This document shows positions 48,673 through 58,781 of a stretch of 64,000 nt of DNA, one piece after another. The position numbers and the translations under genes are program-made. The stretch comes from Allopusillimonas ginsengisoli (lineage in GTDB: Bacteria > Pseudomonadota > Gammaproteobacteria > Burkholderiales > Burkholderiaceae_B), in the NCBI RefSeq assembly GCF_004153455.1, contig NZ_SDQE01000007.1, positions 62,001 through 126,000 on the forward strand, written 5' to 3'. The notes beneath the pieces were generated by a model. The model had not been told where the DNA came from. It saw nothing but the letters and a program-made list of their open reading frames with translations, and did no database searches. The stretch's first letter is position 1, and each line of letters opens with the position of its first letter.

Positions 48673-48762
48673 CATGGTCTCCCGATTGGCTGTTCCAGTT
48701 GATTGATGTACGGAATCTGCCATATTAACGCGTTCAGGAACATTCATGCCGCGGCGCAGCAT

Positions 48763-48796
48763 AAAAAAAGCGACGGCCTGGAACCGTCGCTTTTTT
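48763..48796. terminator. Strong bidirectional terminator after the 46-aa gene
   Basis: GCGACGG (48770-48776) pairs with CCGTCGC (48784-48790) around a seven-base loop, flanked by seven A and six T. It works in either direction and lies between the small gene and the thiolase. Confidence 0.85.
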
Positions 48797-48871
48797 GTAT
48801 ACGCCCAAACAGGTGCATGTGGGTTGGTATCATGCCATCATGCATCGATGGGCAGATTGACTGAGGATTCG

Positions 48872-49012
48872 TCAGTCCTGCAATTCTTCTGCCTGAGCGG
48901 CCTTCTTGCTCTCTTCTTTCTTTTCGGTGTCTTCGTTGGACTGGCTCGGCGCGACCCAGTTCAGGGGTTCGATCACGAAGGGCTGCTTCTTGGCAGTAGA
49001 TTTGGTTGCCAT
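48872..49012 (-). CDS. Small 46-residue protein of unknown function
   Basis: A short gene starting ATG-GCA-ACC, with AAGGAG nine bases upstream, ending in TGA after 46 codons. The product begins MATKSTAKKQPFVIEPLNWV and ends in a charged Lys/Glu-rich helix-like tail (residues 26-46). It has no signal peptide, membrane helix or cysteine. A leader hairpin (49040-49058) lies just upstream and a strong terminator downstream, so it appears to be a self-contained gene. I do not recognise the family. Confidence 0.7.
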   Translation of the reverse strand: MATKSTAKKQPFVIEPLNWVAPSQSNEDTEKKEESKKAAQAEELQD

Positions 49013-49039
49013 TGTTTATCTCTCCTTGATGCATTACAG

Positions 49040-49058
49040 GGGCACACTGTGCGCCCCG
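49040..49058 (-). promoter_or_regulatory. Leader hairpin of the 46-aa gene
   Basis: An 8-bp stem with one G-U pair and a three-base loop ends 28 nt before the ATG and a few bases before the Shine-Dalgarno. It could stabilise the mRNA or modulate translation. Confidence 0.45.
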
Positions 49059-49196
49059 TACTCTTCAAGCATACACCATTTAGAGAAATAAATCCAATAT
49101 TGTCAGGCACTTAGCCTAAAATAAGCGAAGATAAAGCATTTCTGACATAGTTTGACAGCACGATTGCGGCAGAAACGATACCGGCCAATTCATGGC

Positions 49197-50432
49197 CTAA
49201 GAGGAAGCGGCTGATGACACTTCCTCGCGGCGCATTTGCCAGGCCAGCCATCCCAGCATGAGCAGAACGATAGCGATGAGCGGCATCATCAGGGTATTGA
49301 TGACATCCCAACCCGCTGTAGTGAGCAGCCTGCCCGATCCGAAAGAAGCAACGGCCACCGTGCCGAACACCAGAAAATCATTGAGCGCCTGCACCTTGGC
49401 CCGCTCCGCAGGGGTATAAACCTCTGTGACCATGGCGGTCGAGCCGATGAAACCGAAGTTCCATCCCAGGCCGAGCAAGACCAGCGACCCCCAGAAATTC
49501 AACAGCTCCAGACCCGCCAGGGCCAACAACCCTGAGGCGGCAATCAGCACCAGGCCCATCGCCGTAATTGCGATTTTTCCGAATCGCGCAATCAAGTGCC
49601 CTGTAAAAAAGCTTGGTCCGAACATGGCAAGCACGTGCCACTGTATGCCCAATGCCGCCTCGCCGACCGTATGGCCACAGCCCACCATGGCCATGGGTGC
49701 CGCGGTCATGATGAAAGCCATCAATCCATACGAAACAATACCGGCTGTGACCGCCACTACAAAGCGTGGGCTGCGCGCAATCACGGCGAGAGGACGGGCT
49801 TGGCCGACGACCGATTCGGTCTTGGGCCGAGGCATGTGCAACATCGCCAGGAGCGGCAGGGCCAGCATGGCCAAGACACCCTGGCCCAGAAAGCTTCCAG
49901 CGAACGGCGCCGCGGGCCATGCATCGCGTGTCCAGATGACCACCTGTGGGCCGATAATCGCAGCAACCAGCCCACCCACCATAATGCGCGAAATGGCTTT
50001 GGCGCGCATCGCCGCCTGGACGGAATCAGAGGCCGCGAAACGATAGCTTTGTACACAGGCTCCGTAAAAACCTGCCACAGCCGTGCCCGTGCAGAATATT
50101 TCGAAGCTGCCCCGCAATACCCCGACGGTGGCGACAATGCCGGACAATATGCCCAGTAACGCCCCCAGCAAGTATGCGTTGCGGCGACCAATACGCCGCA
50201 TGAGCAAGGCCGCGGGAATCGTCGACAGCGCGAGCCCCAGGTTATAGAGACTGACGGGCAAGGTGGCCAGCGTCGGATTGACCGCAAGCATTTGCCCGAC
50301 GATGCCTCCCAGCGAAATGATAATCGGCGGCGCCGCGCCGCCCAGCGATTGCGCGGCGACCAACAACCAGACATTGCGCTGAACATGGCGACGCTCAGTG
50401 GACGCTTCGGCGGTGTGAGAAACAGGATTCAT
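49197..50432 (-). CDS. Major facilitator superfamily transporter
   Basis: The 411-aa protein has about 12 hydrophobic helices. The MFS loop motif between helices 2 and 3 is LLMRRIGRRNAYLLGALLG. Polar N terminus of about 20 residues precedes helix 1. The substrate cannot be read; similar proteins are annotated as generic MFS exporters. It has no clear Shine-Dalgarno, and a tandem 22-bp repeat sits 57-99 nt upstream. It is divergent from xth. Confidence 0.85.
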   Translation of the reverse strand: MNPVSHTAEASTERRHVQRNVWLLVAAQSLGGAAPPIIISLGGIVGQMLAVNPTLATLPVSLYNLGLALSTIPAALLMRRIGRRNAYLLGALLGILSGIVATVGVLRGSFEIFCTGTAVAGFYGACVQSYRFAASDSVQAAMRAKAISRIMVGGLVAAIIGPQVVIWTRDAWPAAPFAGSFLGQGVLAMLALPLLAMLHMPRPKTESVVGQARPLAVIARSPRFVVAVTAGIVSYGLMAFIMTAAPMAMVGCGHTVGEAALGIQWHVLAMFGPSFFTGHLIARFGKIAITAMGLVLIAASGLLALAGLELLNFWGSLVLLGLGWNFGFIGSTAMVTEVYTPAERAKVQALNDFLVFGTVAVASFGSGRLLTTAGWDVINTLMMPLIAIVLLMLGWLAWQMRREEVSSAASS

Positions 50433-50488
50433 GGGCAGTTCGCTCTACCAGGCAGTCTGGCTGTCACGGAAAAATGAGTCCGGGTATA

Positions 50489-50531
50489 GTAATCAATTCT
50501 GTAGGCTGCCGTAATCAATTCCGTAGGTGCC
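50489..50531. repeat. Tandem 22-bp direct repeat upstream of the MFS gene
   Basis: Two adjacent near-identical copies, each beginning GTAATCAATT and continuing YGTAGG, occupy 50489-50510 and 50511-50531. A period of 22 bp is two helical turns, so both copies face the same side of the DNA, as expected for paired binding sites of one regulator. It lies in the 209-nt divergent gap between the MFS gene and xth. Confidence 0.65.
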
Positions 50532-50641
50532 GCTGCATGGCCATCGGTTTCTGTCTCATGGGACAATAGCGCCTGATACGCCTGCCAAGCAGATGAGCAG
50601 CGACCCGAGGTCGCCGAAAACCCCACAAGAAAGCGCACACA

Positions 50642-51451
50642 ATGAAATTTGCCACATGGAATGTAAATTCCCTCAAGGTACGTTTACCGCAGGTTCTTGA
50701 CTGGCTGAACGATAACCCCGTCCATGCCCTGTGCCTGCAGGAACTGAAACTGGCCGACGACAAATTCCCGCTCGACGCATTTACCGAGATCGGCTACCAG
50801 GCCCAATGGGCAGGACAAAAAACCTATAACGGCGTGGCCATCATCGCACCCGCTGAATGCCTGGACGTTCAGCGCAACATGCCGTCGTTCGACGATCATC
50901 AGCGTCGCATCATTGCAAGCACCCTGGACAGCCCCGTGGGCGAAATCCGGATTATCAGCGCTTACTGTCCGAACGGGCAGGCTGTCGGCAGCGAGAAATA
51001 TGCCTACAAGCTGCAATGGTACGAGGCGCTGCACGCCTGGCTGAAAGAAGAACTGAAACGTTACCCGCGCCTGGCCATTCTGGGTGACTATAACGTTGCC
51101 CCAGAAGATGCCGACGTGCACGACCCCGCCAAATGGGAAGGCGACGTACTGGTGTCCGACCCTGAGCGCGCCGCGTTTCGCCGCCTGCTTGATCTGGGGC
51201 TGACTGACGCCTTCCGCCTGTTTCCCCAGGAAGAAAAATCATTCAGTTGGTGGGACTATCGACGCTTCGCGTTCCGCCGCAATGCCGGCTTGCGCATCGA
51301 CCACGTTCTGCTGTCAGAAGCACTCAAGCCCTTGTGCTCAGCCTGCTTTATCGACAAGGGGCCCCGTGGCAACGAACAGCCGTCGGATCATGCACCTGTC
51401 GTCGCCGAGCTGGATTTCACGCGGGATACAACCCAAGGAGCCGCAGGATGA
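50642..51451 (+). CDS. xth: Exodeoxyribonuclease III (AP endonuclease)
   Basis: Mg-dependent DNA-repair nuclease that cuts at abasic sites and trims 3' ends. The 269-aa protein starts MKFATWNVNSLKVRLPQVLD. The metal-binding Glu lies in LCLQELKLADDKFP, the Asn/Asp pair in LGDYNVAPEDADVHDP, and the catalytic His in PSDHAPVVAEL. RIDHVLLSE is also typical. Its stop overlaps the next small gene by ATGA. Confidence 0.94.
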   Translation: MKFATWNVNSLKVRLPQVLDWLNDNPVHALCLQELKLADDKFPLDAFTEIGYQAQWAGQKTYNGVAIIAPAECLDVQRNMPSFDDHQRRIIASTLDSPVGEIRIISAYCPNGQAVGSEKYAYKLQWYEALHAWLKEELKRYPRLAILGDYNVAPEDADVHDPAKWEGDVLVSDPERAAFRRLLDLGLTDAFRLFPQEEKSFSWWDYRRFAFRRNAGLRIDHVLLSEALKPLCSACFIDKGPRGNEQPSDHAPVVAELDFTRDTTQGAAG

Positions 51452-51771
51452 GCAGCGTCACAAGCAGCAGGGTTGTCGGCACGCTGGAGCAAGGGCTTGT
51501 TCTTGAGGTCACCATCGAAGACCTGCAATTCCGCTCCTATGTCGTGGTCAGTGCGCCGGATATCGAACGCGTTGCCGACTTCGTGCCAGCCGAACAATTC
51601 GAACAGGACGGCGATGTACACGTTACCGCCGTCAGTCACCCAGACGAAGCCCGAACGCAAGTCGAAGATCTCGCTTTCAACATGAATCTGGGCGATGCCG
51701 CTGTGTTTCTTTGCGGCAACCAGGCGGTGTACGAGCGTACGCTCGAAGAACTGGGCTTCACAGCTGTGTAA
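51448..51771 (+). CDS. Hypothetical protein, 107 aa
   Basis: Starts at the ATG overlapping the xth stop, with AAGGAG 7 bases upstream, at [20 protein letters not shown]. It is a soluble alpha/beta protein with many acidic residues. The C-terminal [18 protein letters not shown] resembles the last strand and helix of ferredoxin-NADP reductase NAD domains (the CGN/CGP motif), but the rest of that fold is absent. I do not recognise the family. The overlap implies co-translation with xth; gmk follows by 23 nt. Confidence 0.7.
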   Translation: MSSVTSSRVVGTLEQGLVLEVTIEDLQFRSYVVVSAPDIERVADFVPAEQFEQDGDVHVTAVSHPDEARTQVEDLAFNMNLGDAAVFLCGNQAVYERTLEELGFTAV

Positions 51772-51794
51772 AATACGCAGTCTTACCAGACAGA

Positions 51795-52439
51795 ATGTCC
51801 AAAATGTCCTCTTTTTCCGGCAATATATTCATGGTGGTCGCGCCCAGCGGCGCGGGCAAGTCCAGCTTGGTCAACGCCCTGCTCGCGCAGGACCCGTCCA
51901 TCGTGCTTTCCATTTCCTGCACCACACGCAAGCCGCGGCCGGGTGAAGAAGCCAATAAGCACTACCGCTTTGTCAGTCAGGAAGATTTTCTGGCGTTACG
52001 AGAACAGCAGGCCTTGCTCGAATGGGCCGAAGTCCATGGCAATTTCTACGGCACGCCACGTGATCGCATCGACGAAGCGCTGGCTCAAGGCCGCGATGTC
52101 ATTCTTGAAATCGATTGGCAAGGCGCGCGCCAGGTGCGCGAGCATTTTCCCCAGGCGATAGGCGTTTTTGTCCTGCCCCCATCGGTGGAAGCGCTGGAAG
52201 CGCGCCTGACCAAGCGCGGCCAGGATGCGCCTGACGTCATATCGCGCCGATTGCTGGCCGCGGGCAGCGAAATGTCGCATGCCTCGGAGTGCCAATATGT
52301 TATTATTAATCAAGAATTTAGCACCGCGCTGCTGCAACTTGGTCAAATTGTTGCAGCAGCTCGCTTGCGTTACGCATCCCAGGCGATGCGCAACGAGCAA
52401 CTTTTTTCCCAGCTGGGCATCAGTAAAACTGTTGCCTGA
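51795..52439 (+). CDS. gmk: Guanylate kinase
   Basis: Phosphorylates GMP to GDP. Start at [20 protein letters not shown] (214 aa; E. coli 207), the second ATG three codons on being an alternative. P-loop [13 protein letters not shown], the GMP-binding [11 protein letters not shown], and [13 protein letters not shown] are present. It is followed by rpoZ and spoT, the common gmk-rpoZ-spoT order linked to (p)ppGpp. Confidence 0.96.
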   Translation: MSKMSSFSGNIFMVVAPSGAGKSSLVNALLAQDPSIVLSISCTTRKPRPGEEANKHYRFVSQEDFLALREQQALLEWAEVHGNFYGTPRDRIDEALAQGRDVILEIDWQGARQVREHFPQAIGVFVLPPSVEALEARLTKRGQDAPDVISRRLLAAGSEMSHASECQYVIINQEFSTALLQLGQIVAAARLRYASQAMRNEQLFSQLGISKTVA

Positions 52440-52478
52440 TCGCTTTTTCCGTACTGATACCGCTACTCAAGGTTAAAA

Positions 52479-52682
52479 ATGGCACGCATCACTGTCGAAG
52501 ACTGTCTGGATCATATCCCCAATCGCTTCAACCTGACCCTGGTTGCGGCGTATCGCGCCCGCGAACTCGCCCAAGGTCATGAACCACGCCTGGACACCAA
52601 GGATAAACCCACCGTCACCGCCTTGCGCGAAATTGCGGCAGGCGCCACCGGTATGGAAATGCTCCGCAAAGTGCCGACCTGA
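52479..52682 (+). CDS. rpoZ: RNA polymerase omega subunit
   Basis: A 67-aa omega subunit starting [20 protein letters not shown], which assists assembly of beta-prime and forms part of a ppGpp site. [15 protein letters not shown] and [10 protein letters not shown] are typical. It is shorter than E. coli omega (91 aa), as usual in beta-proteobacteria. It is 39 nt after gmk and 16 nt before spoT. Confidence 0.96.
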   Translation: MARITVEDCLDHIPNRFNLTLVAAYRARELAQGHEPRLDTKDKPTVTALREIAAGATGMEMLRKVPT

Positions 52683-52698
52683 ACTACCGAGGCGGCCT

Positions 52699-54958
<2,260 letters not shown>

Positions 54959-54969
<11 letters not shown>

Positions 54970-55330
54970 CGGCTGGCGTCGCCAGCAACCAGACGCTTAT
55001 CCCGTAAGCCAGCACGCCGGCCAGCGTTGCCCACGCAATGCCATGCAAATACCTGTGCCCCAACACAACCCCCAGCAGGCCCAACAGCACTGGTGCTGCG
55101 CTGCTGACCAGCGCCTGTATATCCACCAATCCCCATAGCGAAACAGTGAGCAAGGCTACGATTGCCGATGGGCCTATGGCATCGAGCGCTCTGCGCCACA
55201 CGCCTGCCTGCGCAGCGCGACCCGCTCCCCTTGTGTGCCAGATCATGGGCAGCCAGCGAATCAGGAATGTGCCCGCGCCACATACGACGATCACCCACAA
55301 AACCAGTGTTGAACTCATGCCGCTGGTCAT
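54959..55330 (-). CDS. azlD: AzlD-family branched-chain amino acid exporter subunit
   Basis: Small inner-membrane partner of AzlC, 123 aa with about four helices. The block WVIVVCGAGTFLIRWLPMIW and the run LDAIGPSAIVALLTVSLW are typical of the family. Start at MTSGMSSTLV overlaps the azlC stop by ATGA; a downstream ATG is possible. AzlCD exports branched-chain amino acids and analogues in Bacillus and E. coli (YgaZH). Its stop lies inside the end of spoT on the other strand. Confidence 0.88.
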
Positions 55331-56097
55331 TTGACGTCTGCCTGATCGCGTGCAGCGTGACGGGCCGACGAAAGCGGTGGCCCGGCAGGAAAGCGGCTGC
55401 TCACCAGTGCCCCGACAGCCATGGCCGCGATGATGGCAATATACGAAGGCAATAAGTACAGCAGGATGGCTGTTGCGGCCATCGCCGCAACAAGTACCCG
55501 GCTGGCCACCAGTTTCCGTACTTCCAGCAGCAAAGCAAAAAACAGCGCAGGCAGCACAAACCCCAGCGTTTGCGCCAACAGCGGCGACTGCGCAAGCCAA
55601 TCCCTGCCAAACCACACGCCGATGGCAGTACCGCCTACCCAAGACGCATAGGCGCCCAGTTGCAAGCCCGCATACCAGTATTCCCTGCCCTGCGCCGGCT
55701 GTGTCTGCGCTCTGGCCATGGCCGTGGCAAATACCTCGTCGGTCAGGCCGGCAGCGAGCAAAGGCAAGGGTAGCCGCCGCTGGGTCATGTCGAAACGGCC
55801 CAAGACAGCGGGGCCATAAAACAGATGGCGCAAATTCATCAACAGCACAATACCTATCACGCTGATGGGCGCACCGCCTGCCGCAATCAGGCTGACCAGT
55901 ATGAACTGGCTCGCGCCCGCGTAGACCAGCAGCGAAGTGAACAGTGCCAACCAGGGCGTCATGCCTGCGTACATCGCTGCCAGGCCGAACGAAACCGCAA
56001 CGGGCAGATAACCGACCGCAATCGACATGCTGTCGCGAAGGCCGCTGAAAAATGCTCGGCTCATGTCGGCTTTCGCATCATCATGGTTGATAGGCAT
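55327..56097 (-). CDS. azlC: AzlC-family branched-chain amino acid exporter subunit
   Basis: Inner-membrane transporter, 256 aa, with about seven helices. VGYLPVAVSFGLAAMYAG, SLLVYAGASQFILVSLIAAG and LMNLRHLFYGPAVL are hallmark segments. It overlaps azlD (ATGA) downstream. Its first ATG at 56097 lies inside the last codons of the M23 peptidase gene (17-nt overlap); an ATG at 56064 would avoid the overlap. Neither has a strong Shine-Dalgarno. No Lrp or AzlB regulator is adjacent. Confidence 0.9.
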   Translation of the reverse strand: MPINHDDAKADMSRAFFSGLRDSMSIAVGYLPVAVSFGLAAMYAGMTPWLALFTSLLVYAGASQFILVSLIAAGGAPISVIGIVLLMNLRHLFYGPAVLGRFDMTQRRLPLPLLAAGLTDEVFATAMARAQTQPAQGREYWYAGLQLGAYASWVGGTAIGVWFGRDWLAQSPLLAQTLGFVLPALFFALLLEVRKLVASRVLVAAMAATAILLYLLPSYIAIIAAMAVGALVSSRFPAGPPLSSARHAARDQADVK

Positions 56098-56944
56098 TAA
56101 TAAAAATGGCCGGATCTATCCTTGCATTATTCAGGCTGACATTCCAATGTAGATGCGGTCCCGTCGCTCTGCCGGTTGCACCGACTTTTGCAATCACCTG
56201 GCCGCGGGTAACCTGCTGGCCCTTGTGAACCTCAAATGCAGACAGATGGCAATACATGGTGACCAGGCCTTGTCCATGATCGATAAAGACCGTCTTGCCG
56301 TTGAAAAAATAATCGGCGACGATGGTTACCACGCCATCAGCCGGCGCTTTCACCGGTGTACCGGTGGGTACGGCAAAATCGAGGCCTGAATGCGGATTGC
56401 GCTCTTCGCCATTAAAGAAACGCCGCAAGCCAAACCTGCTGGACAGCCGCCCGCCATCAACCGGCCTGTCCAGCGAGATGTTGCTGGGCCCCTGCGGCCT
56501 GAAACTCGCATAGGCGTCGACCTGCTCCTTGTACTCACGCTCGAAGCGCTTTACCTGCGCTGGATCGGGATTGACGTGGCTTTTGTTCTTGAGGCGTATG
56601 TGCTGAGCAGGATACTCACGACTTTGAACAGCAAAACTCAGCGTGCGTTCACCCTGCCGCCCGCGCACCTGCAAGCCGGCATCCCCGACACGCGTTTCCA
56701 GGCCAAGTCCAACCACCGCAATCCACTGCTCATCGCTATCGCGCAATATCATGACGGGGCTACCCATATAGGTCGCGGATGAACCCGCCGCATCGCTCCC
56801 CAAGCTCACCACCGCAATCCCTCCGGGTACAGGGTGGTGCAGCATGCGGGCAATGAAGCCCTGTGCGCTCGCAAGTGCAGGTATCAGCAACAGCGCGACA
56901 GCCACGCCTGTTATGGCCTGCGGCAATCGTCGTAAAGCCAGCAT
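56081..56944 (-). CDS. M23 family metallopeptidase (LytM domain)
   Basis: Periplasmic zinc endopeptidase fold acting on peptidoglycan cross-links. The 287-aa precursor has a signal peptide to about residue 27 (ALASAQ). The C-terminal LytM domain has both zinc motifs: HSGLDFAVPTGTP (H-x3-D) and GPHLHW (HxH), with the usual HLSAFEVHKGQQVTRGQVI between. All catalytic residues are present, so it is probably an active hydrolase rather than an EnvC-like activator. The 3' end overlaps azlC by 17 nt. Confidence 0.9.
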   Translation of the reverse strand: MLALRRLPQAITGVAVALLLIPALASAQGFIARMLHHPVPGGIAVVSLGSDAAGSSATYMGSPVMILRDSDEQWIAVVGLGLETRVGDAGLQVRGRQGERTLSFAVQSREYPAQHIRLKNKSHVNPDPAQVKRFEREYKEQVDAYASFRPQGPSNISLDRPVDGGRLSSRFGLRRFFNGEERNPHSGLDFAVPTGTPVKAPADGVVTIVADYFFNGKTVFIDHGQGLVTMYCHLSAFEVHKGQQVTRGQVIAKVGATGRATGPHLHWNVSLNNARIDPAIFINAYQP

Positions 56945-57296
56945 CGAAATTTATCTCCTGAAACAAAGTTGTCCACTCTGCGGCACAAGGGCGAACACCC
57001 TAAGCAGGCCGCCCTGCCGACCAAGCACTCCGACCGCAACCAAGAAGATTAGAACCCAGGTAATGATGGACGCGCAAACGGCTGTCGGCGCTCTTGGCCA
57101 TCCCTGCATGGCGACTAGGATTTACCCTTAAATTAAGACTCGGTTGGCTGGAATGGAAAACACTGGAACTACAATCAAGCGGCCACATCGCGCCAGGGAC
57201 AGGTCCCACCAACTGCCTTGGCGTCGGCGTCCTACTCAGCCCCAGCGTGTTCCCGTAGCGGGAATTCATGCTGCATACAATAAAAGAGGATACTCA
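56945..57296. other. 352-nt gap between M23 peptidase and dctP
   Basis: No gene with support is seen. It must hold the divergent promoters of the peptidase (minus) and the TRAP operon (plus). A perfect TTCCCG-x3-CGGGAA inverted repeat lies at 57250-57264, 32 nt before the dctP start. A TACAAT at 57276-57281 is too close to the ATG to be a convincing -10. Confidence 0.5.
57250..57264. promoter_or_regulatory. Candidate operator before the TRAP operon
   Basis: TTCCCG and CGGGAA form a perfect 6-bp inverted repeat around TAG, 33-47 nt before the dctP ATG. The symmetry and place suit a repressor or activator site; no regulator gene is adjacent. Confidence 0.4.
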
Positions 57297-58271
57297 ATGA
57301 ACAAGACGCTCGCTCTGCTTGCTGCGACAGGCGCTGCTTTAAGCTTGAACGCACAGGCGGCCACGAAATGGGATTTGCCCAGTGCCTACCCTGCTTCCAA
57401 TCTGCACACCCAGAATCTGGAACAGTTTGTCAGCGATGTCGACAAACTGTCAGAGGGCGACTTCAAAATCACCTTGCACAGCAATGCCTCTCTGTACAAG
57501 GCGCCGGAAATCAAGCGCGCCGTCCAAGGAAATCAGGCTCAGGCCGGCGAGATTTTGCTGACAAATTTCGCGAACGAAGATCCCATCTACGCCCTGGATG
57601 GCTTGCCTTTCCTGGCCACGGGCTATGATGCCGCCTGGAAACTGTATCAGGCGCAGAAAGCCGTGCTGGAGAAAAAGCTTGCGTCGCAAGGCATGACGCT
57701 GCTCTACACCGTTGCCTGGCCACCGCAAGGCATTTTCGCCAACAAGGATATTCAATCGGTCGCGGATCTCAAAGGGTTGAAATGGCGTGCCTATAGTCCG
57801 GTCACGGCCCGCATCGCTGAATTGGTCGGCGCACAGCCCGTTACCATCCAGCAGTCCGAGCTTGCGCAAGCCATGGCCACTGGCGTCGTCGAAGCATTCA
57901 TGACGTCGGGCTCTACAGGCTGGGACACCAAAACCTACGAGTACATCAAAAAGTTCTACGATACCCAGGCCTGGCTGCCCAAGAATGCAGTGATCGTCAA
58001 CAAGAAGGCCTTTGACCAACTGAGCGACAGCAACAAAAAAGCGTTGCTTGACGCCGGTGCGGCCGCGGAAAAGCGCGGCTGGGAACTGTCTCGCGAAAAA
58101 ACGCAATGGTATCTGGATAACCTGGCAAAAAACGGCATGGACATCATCAAGCCCTCCGATGCGTTGATGCAGGGCATGGATAAAGTCGGCGAAACCATGC
58201 TCAGCGAATGGCTTGAGCGCGCAGGCGCGGACGGGAAACAGGTCATCGACGCATACCGCGCAGACAAGTAG
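57297..58271 (+). CDS. dctP: TRAP transporter substrate-binding protein DctP
   Basis: Periplasmic receptor of a tripartite ATP-independent transporter, 324 aa. Residues 1-22 are a signal peptide ending AQAA. The DctP fold is seen in LPSAYPASNLHTQNLEQF, KGLKWRAYSPVTARIAELVG (with the substrate-contact Arg) and VEAFMTSGSTGWDTKTYEY. The start ATG follows AAGAGGA. DctP receptors usually bind organic acids through the conserved Arg; the ligand here is not known. Confidence 0.92.
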   Translation: MNKTLALLAATGAALSLNAQAATKWDLPSAYPASNLHTQNLEQFVSDVDKLSEGDFKITLHSNASLYKAPEIKRAVQGNQAQAGEILLTNFANEDPIYALDGLPFLATGYDAAWKLYQAQKAVLEKKLASQGMTLLYTVAWPPQGIFANKDIQSVADLKGLKWRAYSPVTARIAELVGAQPVTIQQSELAQAMATGVVEAFMTSGSTGWDTKTYEYIKKFYDTQAWLPKNAVIVNKKAFDQLSDSNKKALLDAGAAAEKRGWELSREKTQWYLDNLAKNGMDIIKPSDALMQGMDKVGETMLSEWLERAGADGKQVIDAYRADK

Positions 58272-58277
58272 ACCATT

Positions 58278-58781
58278 ATGCGTAAACTCCTGGACAGTCT
58301 GTACACACTGTCCGGCGGGCTGGCCGCGGTGTTCATGATAGGCGTGCTGGTGGCGATTACCCTTTCGATCGCCACCCGCCAGCTGGGCGTGCACATTGGC
58401 GGGCTGGATGCCTACGCCGGCTATTCCATGGCAGCGGCAGGCTTTCTGTCCCTTGCCCATACTTTCAAGAAGGGTGAGCATATACGAGTGACACTGCTGC
58501 TGGCCGCCCTGCCGTCCAAAGGGCGGCTGAGGCTCGATATTTTTGCGCTGACCGTGGCCTGCCTCATTGCGGCCAGCCTCGCATGGTTCAGCACCAAGCT
58601 GGTATTGGATTCCTATTCCTATCAGGACATCTCGACCGGGGACGATGCCACGCCGCTCTGGATACCGCAGATCACCATGGCCGTAGGCACCATTATCTTC
58701 CTGATTGCCGTCGTCGATGAAACATTGCGGCGTCTCAAAGGCATCCCGGAAACCGTACAGGAAGACACCCATCATGAATGA
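58278..58781 (+). CDS. dctQ: TRAP transporter small permease DctQ
   Basis: Four-helix membrane subunit of 167 aa, MRKLLDSLYTLSGGLAAVFM at the start. LDAYAGYSMAAAGFLSLAHTFKKGEHIRV is the conserved central loop (only partly quoted family feature: FKKGEHIRV). It starts six bases after dctP and overlaps dctM by eight bases. Confidence 0.9.
   Translation: MRKLLDSLYTLSGGLAAVFMIGVLVAITLSIATRQLGVHIGGLDAYAGYSMAAAGFLSLAHTFKKGEHIRVTLLLAALPSKGRLRLDIFALTVACLIAASLAWFSTKLVLDSYSYQDISTGDDATPLWIPQITMAVGTIIFLIAVVDETLRRLKGIPETVQEDTHHE

Noticed and set aside
57276-57281. TACAAT as the dctP -10 box
   Set aside because: It lies only 15 nt before the ATG and overlaps the space needed for the transcription start and ribosome site.
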